DNA from: Linanthus parryae
Taxonomy: Eukaryota; Streptophyta; Magnoliopsida; Ericales; Polemoniaceae
DNA: 64,000 nt
Assembly: GCA_023055425.1 (NCBI GenBank)
Contig: JALGPY010000007.1
Span: 15,324,001-15,388,000 of the forward strand
Direction: 5' to 3'
Position numbers and translations under genes: made by a program. Under the pieces are notes generated by a model. That model made no database searches. It had not been told where the DNA came from and saw only the letters and a program-made list of their open reading frames with translations. Positions 44,815 through 55,408 of the stretch are shown one piece after another; positions within the stretch are counted from its first letter, which is position 1, and every line of letters begins with the position of its first letter.

Positions 44815-45544
44815 ATGACCGGGGGGATGACCAAGATCGACAAGTTCACGGGGATATCAATGTACGTGCTTTGTTGAAGCAGCAATGTCTGTGGTTGCCA
44901 TTGGCGGAAGATAAAGAGGGGGCTTCGACAACCACCAAGGAGTACAAGACGATGGAGGAAAGAGCACACTCAACGATCATGTTGTGTTTGGCGGACGACG
45001 TGATCACGGAGGTTGCAGATCAGGATACGGCAGAGAAACTATGGAACAAGTTGGAGAGCCTCTACAAGATGAAGTCGCTCACCAACAAGTTGATGTTGAA
45101 GCAAAAGTAATTTGGTCTACGCATGGGGGAAGGTACGGATCTAAGAGATCACTTGGATCGTCTTAATACTATTTTGGTTGAGTTGTGAAACAGTAATGAG
45201 AAGATAAGTGATGAAAATGCCGCACTGAGTTTGTTAGTGTCGCTACCACCGTCTTATGAGGGGTTTGTGCAGTCTACTTGTGCAGGCAAAGAGACTCTCA
45301 CATTGGAGAATGTGAGATCTGCTCTTCACACAAGGGACATGCGGCGTAGGGCCGCGTATGGGGAGTACGACGTTCCGGGTTCATGCGCATTCATGGTGTC
45401 CAAAGGGGGTTTTGGTAAGAGGAAGAACAAGGGTTCTAAGTTGCCAAACGACGTCTGTGCACTGTGTAAGAGAGGGGTCACTGGAAGAGGGAGTGTCCGA
45501 AGAAGGCATCTGCTGATCTGGCTGTAGATGCAACAGCTTCGAAG
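44815..45544 (+). pseudogene. Degenerate copia-type gag (copy 2)
   Basis: It begins MTGGMTKIDKFTG, then loses the FSLWQIK block in a small deletion that shifts the frame. The Gag domain continues (WLPLAEDKEGASTT, EKLWNKLESLY, LLVSLPPSYEGFV) with stop codons replacing sense codons at two places (about 45107 and 45187). The zinc knuckle is frameshifted after CALCK. The last few codons lie beyond the inserted TIR element, at about 46417-46435. Confidence 0.9.
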
Positions 45545-46407
45545 CATAGTTAGTAAAATACGGGACGGAAATAAAACGTGATACGGTACGTACGTGTATT
45601 ATATGATTTTAGGTTAAAAATACGTTAGTAAAAATTCGGCTTAAAAATATGCTATTTGATTAATTCGAGTTTTCTATACGTACGTGTATAGTTCGTATAC
45701 TAGTTATTCATTCGGAATTAATAATACGGGTGCATTTCTTAGTATTTTAGCATATATAATGAGTTTTTTGTGTCACACATTGCTATTTTTTCATTTTTTT
45801 ATCAAATATTTAACAATAATTTGTAAAGCATGCATTCAATTGTTTATCATTTCGGATATTTACACTATTTACTCATAACGAATTACTTATGTAAAACAAT
45901 ACCGTACAAACCAAACTACTTATGATGCAAACTTCTGTAAAAAAAAGTTACTAAGCATTCCCTAATTAAACTTGTATTATTTTAAAGCTTAATAATATAA
46001 CACATGCGACTCAAAATGCATGTACACACACGCCCACATATATAAATATATAATATATAATTATAGTTACTTTAACTTAATATTTTAAAATTTTTATAAT
46101 AATACTTGTAAATATTTATAACAATAAATATTTAAAACACATAAATATTAAGAAATTATTTAATAATAACTAATTACTATAAGTTATACTATTTTGGATA
46201 ATACTTTTTTCACTGCAATATTGTTATCAAAAAGTTTTATTCGGAAGTATTGTACGTTAGAACGTTAAATACGAGTATTAAACTTTTTTGTTCAAAAATT
46301 CGAGTATTTTTCATTAGGTCCAGCAATAGTACAAAATATGGAAGTATTTTTCATTTATACGTACGGACGGGTATTAAATGGAAAAATTTGGAGTATTTAC
46401 TAACTAG
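45545..46407. mobile_element. AT-rich TIR element inserted in gag (9-bp duplication)
   Basis: The 863-bp element is flanked by a perfect 9-bp repeat GCTTCGAAG (45536-45544 and 46408-46416). The ends are CATAGTTAGTAAAATAC and, inverted, CTAGTTAGTAAATAC. There is no transposase. The 9-bp duplication favours a MULE, although the TIR is short. Confidence 0.82.
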
Positions 46408-47439
46408 GCTTCGAAGATCAACCACGTCCTCTAGACCCCGTTGGGGGGCATGGAATTCGTGCTCATAGGCGGACTTGGCATGGGGGATTCTCTGACGAGC
46501 GACACGACACGCGTGAGACGTGCAAGGGGGCGCATATGAGGCGCGCAAGGGGGCGATATTGCAAGAATTAAGTGGGAATTGGAGCAATCTCGCAAAACGT
46601 TGCAGGAATTCAGCGAGAATTGGTGCAACGTGCTGGGGGTTCGTTGTAGGGATTCGGTGGGAACCGGAACAACAAACGAATTTGTTGTAGGAGCTCAGTG
46701 GGAGTTGGAACAACAAACAGGGGTTTCGATTGCAGGAACTCGGCAGTAGTTGGAGCATCGATAGGGTCCAATTGCATGAACTAGACAGGAGTTGGAGCAT
46801 CTCTGGGGGCACTCGTGGCAAGAGCTTGGCGAAGTTGGAGAAACTTGTGACGTGAGGGTTTCGTATACAGCTGCGAAATGTTTGGGGTTGATTATTGGAG
46901 AGAAGCATCGGTTCAGGTTCAGGTTGCTGAGATGATTCAAGATAAGGTGGAGATTTGTTGGTGTGTCTTTAATCACAAGTCGGCAAGTAAAGAAAAGTCA
47001 AAGGAGGCTTAGTTGTTTCCAATTAACTAGGAAATAAAAAGGGGTTGTCCTATGGGGCGGTGATCTTTTTGATCACTATATATAGGCTTGTAATTGCCTT
47101 TGGTACTCATAACAAACACACAGAGAGAGGCATGAGCAGTAGCTAGTGCATAGCAATACTAGTTTGCTTGAGTGCTATTTGTTAGCGTGTGTGCGAGTTG
47201 TCGAGTGGTTGTACCGGGTGCGTTTCTCTCAATAAAATCGGGTATTTTGGTCGTGGAGGTAGCTAGCTAATCACTAGTGAACCACGTTATATCTTATGTT
47301 CTTGTTTCATCGCTATTATCATCGTTCTTAGCTAGGTCCAGATCATAACAACGAATGATCATGAGATATACATATGAAGGTATAGCCACACGCCTAAGGA
47401 CTGACTGAATCACGATAATAGAGTCCCAAAAAATGCAGT

Positions 47440-47678
47440 CAATCAAAATACCCTACAAATACGCATAATGACTGACTTTCGAAATTCCCTTTATTTCTCT
47501 TGTGTCTTTATTACTCAATTGGGGTTATGTTTTTACTAGCCATGTTATGTTTTACTAGGTTTTATTGTCCTCGATCATAAATGAAAAATTAAAGTACTAC
47601 TTCGGGGACATTTTCAGCATCACTAGCTTTCCGTTAGAAGTTGGTAAAGAACTTAGCAGCTCTTCCTCCAAGGAAGGG
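47440..47678 (+). repeat. Diverged duplicate of the AP2 upstream region, part 1
   Basis: Colinear with about 40385-40620. Shared strings include CTTTCCGTTAGAAGTTGGTA (versus CTTTCGGTTAGAAATTGGTT) and AAAGAACTTAGCAG (versus TAAGAACTAAGTAG). The match is interrupted by a LINE at about 47679 and resumes near 49445. Confidence 0.72.
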
Positions 47679-49444
47679 TTTTTTTATCATAAAATAGAAC
47701 TTCATTAGAAAATGGAGAAAGCCCCAAAGTCAGGATACAAACCAAAGTCACGACAGCAAGTCAAAATAAACCACTAGTCCTAACAACATGCGACAAGCCA
47801 TAATATACTACAAATCGCTAGGACTAAGCATCAAAAGAGGAGGCAACAGAACAAGCATCTCGGGCAAGTGAGTGAGCTTTATGGACTGCATCACAATTCA
47901 CTTTTTGAAGGGAGCAAAATGCGAGAGCTTGGGCCTCAGATAAAATCCTGCTTACAATGGGGGCGTCCTCCATAGCTGCGCGTCTAGATCCCTGTAAAAT
48001 GTGAAAAGCAACAAGACTATCGGAACAGATAGATAAATAACAGCAATTAGATCTGACAGCAATAATGATAGCACGCTCGATAGCCAAAAGCTCCGCCTGA
48101 AGCGGCGATGCTGCGAAATCAAAGTCCGAGATGCGCTCATCCCAACCGTTTAGAGGATTGCAGAAATAAACGTCGATTCCTCCAGTAAGGGAGGAAGAAT
48201 TCCAAGCTCCATCAACCAAAGCCCAACCGCACTGGGGGATGTTGAGAGAAGAGTCCCCTCTTAAGAAAGTAATATGATTTTCATGATGGCTAACATTAGG
48301 TCTATCCTCATGAAGATCATTCATTGAAGCACATAACAGAGAGGCTTGGTTTTGACAGTAAAAATGGCATCATCCAATCTATCACGAACTCCACTGAAGA
48401 CGACTTTACAGCGCACGGACCAGATTACCCGAAGAACGGTTGTAAAAAGAGTAACCTTTGTGGTGTTAGATTTGAGATCAAGAGTCCAGTGTTTTAGCCA
48501 GTCACTAAAGTTAGGAGAAATAAATGAAATAAAGTGCGCTAGGCCCAAAGAAGTCCAAAGGTAGGCAGAAAAAGGACAGCGCCAGAAAAGATGCATAAGA
48601 TCCTCCTCTTGACCATTGCGCAGGGGGCAAAAATCATTTGAAAGCCCCTTCCTCTTCGTCAGAGTAGAAAGGACATGGAGGGCATTTCTGTGGCATTTCC
48701 AAAGGAATATTTTCCATTTTTCAGGGATGGGAAGCCCCCAAATGATTCCCCACTTCTTGTCGTCTGCCTTTATCGATGAGAAGAAGTAAACATCTCCAGC
48801 AGGAGAAAAGGTTGGGTTATGAAGGCGCTGGAGGCGAAAATATCCTGAATTTTCCGTATAACAACCATCTTTAGTGAATGGCTAGAAGAGCTCGTCTTTT
48901 GCAGGGGGCCAAGGAAGCTGAAGGGCAAGGATGCGATTGCAGAGAAAAGGGGGAAAAAGACGCCTAATAGCGTGCTCTTTCCAACATTGCCTCCGTCCAA
49001 GGATCTCGATGAGAAAAGAAACTTTTAAATTATTCGTGGCGTTGACACCTAAATAGGTGGAGAGAGGCTGGCTGAGACCCGGAATCCATCTGTCATTAAA
49101 AACATCAACACTAGTTCCATCCCCAATAGACCAAGAAAGACCTTTAAGAAGAAGATCCCTTCCATAAAGCGTACTTTTCCACGCCCATGAGGACGAGCTC
49201 GAAGCTTTCACATTAAGAAAAGTTTTCTTCTGGCAATATTTACTGATCATTTGTCTTGAAATAAGAAGATCAGGGCACTTAAGGATTCTCGAAGCTTGTT
49301 TGGCAAGAAGACACTGGTTAAACCAAAGCGGGTTTCTTAGCCCGATTCCCCCTCTTGATTTGGGAAGTTTAGTAGATGCTGTAACGAATAAACTAGTTCT
49401 CAGAAGTCGAAATCTGACTTCCATTGCATTGGAGATATTGTCCT
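47679..49444 (-). pseudogene. 5'-truncated LINE: ORF2 C-terminal end
   Basis: In minus orientation, 49424-48882 encodes the post-RT region (SRGGIGLRNPLWFNQCLLAKQ, SWAWKSTLYGRDLLLKGLSW, SIGDGTSVDVFNDRWIPG). 48596-48321 is the RT-associated zinc-binding segment (LFWRCPFSAYLWTSL). 48324-47824 is an RNase H-like domain (WALVDGAWN, QAELLAIERAIIIAV, ICSDSLVAFHIL). One frameshift separates the last two. The left end has a T7 run (47679-47685), the inverted poly(A) expected of a minus-strand LINE. Endonuclease and RT are absent, as in a typical 5'-truncated insertion. Confidence 0.88.
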
Positions 49445-49615
49445 CCCTGTCTTCTACTAATGGTTGTTGTTACAACAAAATCAAAGAAATAGTAGTAAGT
49501 CCAAAACTCTAATGAAGTTTATTTAAGCCACAACATGTTTAGGCATTTTCGAAACATCAAGAAACAATAAGAGTAAAGGACATCAAATTAGACTGTGAAA
49601 TCAACAAAATCATTA
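49445..49615 (+). repeat. Diverged duplicate of the AP2 upstream region, part 2
   Basis: Matches about 40660-40840: GGTTGTTGTTACAACAAAAT versus GGTTGTTACAGCAAAAGAAC, AGTAAGTCCAAAACT versus AGTATGTCCAAAACT, and TTAGACTGTGAAATCAACAAAAT versus the segment ending at the AP2 start codon. The TATA box and start codon are not preserved, and no AP2 coding sequence follows. Confidence 0.72.
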
Positions 49616-49796
49616 TTTGGGTGCTTCAACTTTTCCACTTAAGTACTTCTTTCAATTTTATTTCATAGCTTGCACAAGTGATTTTTCATTTGCTCTTTTC
49701 ACTTTTCACTTCAATAAAATTAACTACAAAGAGGTTCCTAATACACTGCCTGGAACTCTCGTTTACTAGGGAGTAAATACACTGCGCTGTGAAGAT

Positions 49797-50640
49797 ATGG
49801 CTTCTCAGAAAGCTCCAGGTCATGATGGATTCCCGACTTTGTTGTATAAAAAACTTTGGTTAGTCGTGGGGAAGGATGTTGAAGACGAGTGCCTATCTTT
49901 TAAAACCGATGGAGGAACGTTCGAGGATATCAATCATACTCTAATCGCTCACATCCCTTAGATGAAACAAGTACGTAAGGCGGTTGACTTTCTTCCGATC
50001 ATTTTATGTTGCACTATCTACAAAGTGATTTAAAAGTACTTGTCAATCGTCTTAAAAATGTTCCACCAAGTATTATCTTTGAAAATCAGTAAGCTTTTGT
50101 GCTCGGAAGACAATTACTGATAACGTATTAACTGCATTCAAGTTGATTCAGATGATAACTAGAATGAAAGAAAATGTGGGCTCCTTAGCCTTAAAACTCA
50201 ACATGAGCAAGGTTTATGATCGGGTTGGATGAGACTTCCTTCGTGCTATTCTCGAAAGGATGGGCTTCATTTTTAAATGGACAAAACTTGTTATGAAGGG
50301 TGTCACTACCATTCCCCACAATTTGATTATTTATGATAAAGTAGTGGAAAAGATTATTCCCTGAGAGAGGACTGAGATAGGGGTTGTCTGCTTTCCTCCG
50401 TACAAATGCTCTACATACATAACGGGGGTGGTTGCTTCAATAGGGGGACCTAGTGTCTCCAACATCTTCTTTGCTGACGATAACCTAATTATTACGAAGT
50501 TAGCTCATAATGAAATTATACATTTATTGAATATTTTATAAGATTATCCCATTGCCTTGGGACAACTAAATAACTTCCAAAAGTCGGCCGTGGTGTTCTC
50601 TCAAAATGTCAATGTGGGGGGATCAACAATCTATGAGTGA
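49797..50640 (+). pseudogene. Decayed LINE reverse transcriptase fragment
   Basis: Plus-strand frames with stops and shifts give KAPGHDGFPTLLYKKLWLVV, INHTLIAHIP, ARKTITDNVLTAFKLI, LNMSKVYDRVG, LERMGFIFKW and FFADDNLIITK, in the order of LINE RT motifs. Endonuclease and the C-terminal domains are missing. Its orientation is opposite to the LINE at 47679-49444. Confidence 0.82.
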
Positions 50641-50697
50641 ACTTTACAGGTTCTTGTGGTAGAAAATCACGATTGTTACATGGGGCTTCTGAGTACT

Positions 50698-53600
50698 TGT
50701 CACATCCCCCTCCCTCCAATCCTGATTAGCGATGATAAAACTTACGTTAAAGGGAGGAGGGCGCGGCACGCCGGTGCGGCCTTGACTCGTCGAGAGGCTA
50801 AATAAGAAATTTATATAAAATTGTTATCAAAAGATTGTATTTGAAATTTTTTGCTGAAGCGTAAATAACAATTTACTAGGGGTCATCTTGATAAACAATT
50901 TGAATTGTAAAAGTTGCTCGAAACAAATAAGTTTGAACTTGGAAGTAATAAATCAATATCGTTTAGCTCTCTCGACTCATAACGTATACAGAGCATAAGT
51001 CGGGAAATATTCTAGGTATCATACAATGGCTCATACAAAGTCTTATATATACATAATTACACAATTTATACATTTTTAGGACAATCTCCAACAAGTAGAT
51101 AATCACTTATAGTCATCTAACATATCCGCAACATATGAGCACACAAGCGTCACCAAGCACGTTGTCACATATCAACTTAACACATATATACTTCTTGCCT
51201 TTTATGTGTCCTTAAAACCTGAAAGAAAAAGATATCGTGAAAGGGTGAGCTCAACTAGCTCAGTGAGTTACATCTACGCCCCTCCGTAGGTTTGGAAAAT
51301 TAAAATGGCTAACTTTCTATGGAGCATCATGAACATAATTCATAGTCATACATACATATACTTGTGAAACTTGAAAGATCATGGCATACATAAAACATAA
51401 CTTGTATCATAAAGAAGGCGTAACGTAAAGCATAACTTGAGTCATGAGAAATCATATTGTTCCAAGTAGAAGCTTGCTTAATTCGTCTCACGTGGAGACC
51501 ATAACGTACTTGAACATACTTGCTTATGGCCCGTGTAACTTTCGTGACTTAACGTAACGTAACGTAGGGACATGTCCATCGCGACGGCTCGTGAGGCGAC
51601 ACGTTTCCTGCTTATATTGCCCCGGCAAAAGGGCTGTAGCCTGCCTATACCCGACAGGGGGTTTCACTCTGGTAACCGTGGCCTTTCTGAAAACGTGTTT
51701 TAACTTATGAAACATTCATTTTTCTTTGTTAGCTTCCATGGGGCATAAACATTTTACTTGAGTAAAGAATACATACATACATAATACTAGGGACGACATG
51801 AACATACATAAACTTTTAAGAAACATGAGGGTAGGTACAAACTTCGGGAGGTAGGGTACTCACCTTGCGAGCTTAATCCAATTATTTGATTCTTCTAAGT
51901 CCAATTTCAAACAACTTAAGCATGTTAGCTCTAACTCCAACTTCATATAGGTCGCAAAGAATGCTACAAATAACTCATAAAATCACTTCGCATTAATTCA
52001 ATCAAAGCATAGCACATGCATACATCTCTAAGATGCATATGGACTAACTTTTCCTATATTCACATACTTCATGTACCTTCTATTATTTATTGGATGTAAA
52101 TGAGATGTCTAATGCAATACATAAATGCAAGATGACATATTATGAGCTAAAAATGAAACTTACATAAACTAGCTTGACAAACTTGCTTACTTTCATGTAA
52201 CCTTGTAACTTATGAACATATAAATTATAACACCTTAAAATATACATATTTAGTCACATGCATGCTTATTTTCATGTCATTTCATGGATTGGAGGTACAA
52301 GAAATTGATTACCAACATGGCATAAAATATGTCAAGCAACTAGCAAAATTCAGATTTGACACACTTTAGTACTTTTATTATTACTTAAAATCTTGAGATT
52401 CTTTTGGCATAAAACCAACTGGAAATAATAGTAGACACATATAGCTTTGAAACGGTACAAAAAACGCCCAAAACCGAGTTCATATGAGTGAGTTATGACC
52501 CTCTAAAGTTGGGTCAAAACTTTTACCCGAGAGCAGATTTTTCTATCCGAAAATCCATGTTTCTTCTTTCATTTTCTTCAAAAATTTTCCAAGAAAATTA
52601 TGCCTCTAGCCCCAATTAAGACCCCTATGACATATATGCAAGAGAATTCAACACATAACATGAATATAAATTGTAAAACATGATTTGCACTACTAGGTGA
52701 TCTTGCTTTCTAATTTCTTTCATGCATGTGTTTAGATCATGAAGATGGTGATGAATCAAGAATATGCAACTAGAAATTCACCATATAAATACATAATGAT
52801 CTTTCAATGAATAAAATCATGTCTAAGAGAAGTAGACTTGAAATTTATTTCATCAAATTAAGAAACAGCAACTATCAAAACTTAGATTTTGACATGCATG
52901 TATGTAAATCATGGAGATTGTGATGAATCATGAGCATGCTTCCATATATACACCATGCTATCACACAAATGAGATGATTCATGCTAAAACTTGTCTTAAG
53001 AATGATTAATTCCTAACATGCAAGTAGAAATTTTTCATGGAATCATAAGAATGACATGTGAAGAATCAAAATCATGATGTATATGCAATGACTTAAACTT
53101 ACCCATCATACTCATGAAGCTCTTGAGAAGGGTTATGGAGAATTGATGATTAATGACTCCTAGGGGCTTCAATGTCGAAGAAGATGCTCAAAACTTGATA
53201 CCCACTTGATATACTAACACCCAAGATGGGTTTCCATCAATTAAAACCTCAAAAGTCCAATATTGGACCATGTTTTTGGAGGGTCAACGGTCAAGTCCGA
53301 AAATTGGTGAGAAAGAAGTACAATGGAAGACAGTACATCTCTAGAAAGGGAGTTGGGGATTTAAAATGTGGAAGACATGCATGTGCATGGAGGGACATGT
53401 GTATGGAGGGAGAGAGTGACACTTTTATGGAGTGGTGATAAGTGGTGAGTGAGTGACGGCAGGTGGCAAGACATAAGGGAGACATGTGGTGAGTCTTTGA
53501 GAGTTATTTGGTGTAACAATTGTACCAACAATAGTATTTGATGCGATTCTAAATTCGACACATACATGAACTTGGCTACGTATATGATACATATAGGGAA

Positions 53601-54023
53601 ACTACCACTTAGTACTTGTATGCATAAACAATTGCATTCAATTTTCAATTCTTCTCATGCACTATTCAAATTTATTTTTGGTTTACAATTTACACTAAAG
53701 GCACTAGTAATTAGCAACTTAACAACCAACAATTAACTTTCACCGAAACTAGTCATTTAATCTAAATAGTCACATAATTCATTATAACATATTTTGCAAG
53801 ATAAAACTTGAATAATTTTGCATGAGTTAATAGTCAAAATTTAACATGCTATTCTACACATAACATGCATTTAATCTAACAATGCATTCAACTCTAGTTT
53901 ATCTACACATAACATGCTATTCTTAATTTTGCATGAGTTAATAGTCAAAATTTAAATGACATATTAACGTATAATCACATATTATTAACGTGTTAACATG
54001 ACTTAGAAGTGTCGGTTATTACA
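50698..54023 (-). mobile_element. LARD LTR 1 (3.3 kb)
   Basis: Plus-strand ends are TGTCACATCC and GGTTATTACA (minus strand TGTAATAACC ... GGATGTGACA). No protein-coding content is credible. The first 600 bp differ from LTR 2 at many sites, while the rest is almost identical to LTR 2. The left flank pentamer is GTACT or close to it; the matching right flank is beyond the window. Confidence 0.88.
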
Positions 54024-54678
54024 TTATCCCTACCTTATAAAGAATTCGTCCTCGAATTCGCTTAACGCATTTCTAACATGAGTGAAATCATATAAGATTC
54101 TAACTAATATGACATCAATGCACAACTTACCCTTTTAGGTCGTCTTACCCTTTAACTCGGGATAGCAAATGGATCAAGCCTGTCACGCTTACGAGAGGGA
54201 ACAATACGCAGTGTCGTCACACTTTGTACCGCTCCATCAAGCTCGTAATTGTTTCAGAAGTCCCCGTTCGACCGCACAGCATAGCGGGAACAACTTATAC
54301 CATCATAATGATATAACTGCTCGTCCAACTTGCACATGTAGCGGACGAAACACTTGACATTCGCACATCGACTGAACTTTCGACATGCTCATATTACAAT
54401 TAATTTACATACTAACATGCATATTACATGGAAATCACTTATCGGACATAAAACATACATGACATGCATAAGTCACACATAATACAACACATAATTTATA
54501 TGCTCAATTGGTAAATATAAGAATAAAAACATACTTCAAGCACATAAATTGGATATAACATAACGTGTAATGACATAACATAACAAACATTTTTTTACAA
54601 CTTTATTTTTGACATGAAAATCACACTTGTCGCATACACACTCCAATTAGAACATCCAATGACACAGTTCAAAGCATG

Positions 54679-54729
<51 letters not shown>

Positions 54730-55408
54730 AACATCATGCATAATCATGAAACATAGCGTACTTAGATTCAATAATCCTCATGTAACATGTGCATGCATTT
54801 ACACATCATTAACACCTTGCATACATGAAAGAGTCATGATAGCATATGGATCACATAACACACTTATCATACAATAAACCTTCATAACATAACCTTTCAA
54901 ATATCCCGTTTATCACATTACTTAGGCAAATATTCAAGAAATTATAACCATGTAACTATACTTATCCACGAACCCTTAACATAAACATATTCCTTATCTT
55001 GTTCATATGAGACATGCTCGTAGCATAAACATTCTCTTGAAATTTACATTCATTTTTCGTATCTTAGTCATGATCAAAGAAAGTAAAACAATCAACATGC
55101 ATAAGACATATTCATGTATCTAAAAGAAATCAAGTTAACTTCGACCATGATCTTGCATAACAACTTCAACAAAATTCTCTAAAACATTTAAATAGACACT
55201 TAGATACATAAGTTACATAGAAATCTATATTATCATGAAATCTAACTTACATTTATTAGACCTTATATGTACTAGCGTCATGCTAACATAACATAGAATC
55301 ATACACACCACATACATACACTTACATGTTCACACAAGTAAGCACATAATAGGCTCCTAAGGTTTACTAATCTTAGGTATCTATAACCTAATGCTCTGAT
55401 ACCAAAAA
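54024..55408 (-). mobile_element. LARD internal domain 1, non-coding
   Basis: 1.39 kb with no gag or pol. On the minus strand it starts with the initiator tRNA-Met primer site TGGTATCAGAG (55404-55394), 4 nt from LTR 2. It ends with AATTCGAGGACGAATTCTTT and a purine-rich AAGGTAGGGATAA next to LTR 1. The GAGGACGAATT ... G-rich ending is characteristic of Tekay/Del-type Ty3/Gypsy elements, suggesting such an element as parent. It contains a (TA)n microsatellite. Confidence 0.85.
54679..54727. repeat. (TA)n microsatellite, unit 1
   Basis: About 24 TA units. The same site in the next unit is longer. Confidence 0.97.

Larger units (their letters stand above)
44227..47350 (+). mobile_element. Gag-only copia-like retrotransposon, copy 2 (decayed)
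   Basis: The 5' LTR is 44227-44619 and the 3' LTR 46956-47350. Both start TGTTGGTGTGTCTTTAATCA and end CCAGATCATAACA. The primer site TGGTATCAGAGCC follows at 44623, and AAGGTGGAGA precedes the 3' LTR. The layout matches copy 1, with related Gag and related gag-to-LTR repeats but distinct LTR U3 sequence. The flanking pentamers are ACAGA and ACGAA, so a clean target duplication is not visible. A TIR element is inserted at the end of gag. Confidence 0.88.

Noticed and set aside
51524..51715. Small minus-strand frame repeated at 56233-56424
   Set aside because: Its identity between copies is explained by the duplicated LTR; no coding signature.
53226..53438. 70-codon plus-strand frame repeated at 57935 and partly at 62725
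   Set aside because: Part of the LTR and repeated with it; the third copy is broken by the hAT insertion and by substitutions.
55394..55404. Possible tRNA gene fragment
   Set aside because: Only the short initiator tRNA-Met complement is present, placed next to an LTR, so it is a primer-binding site.
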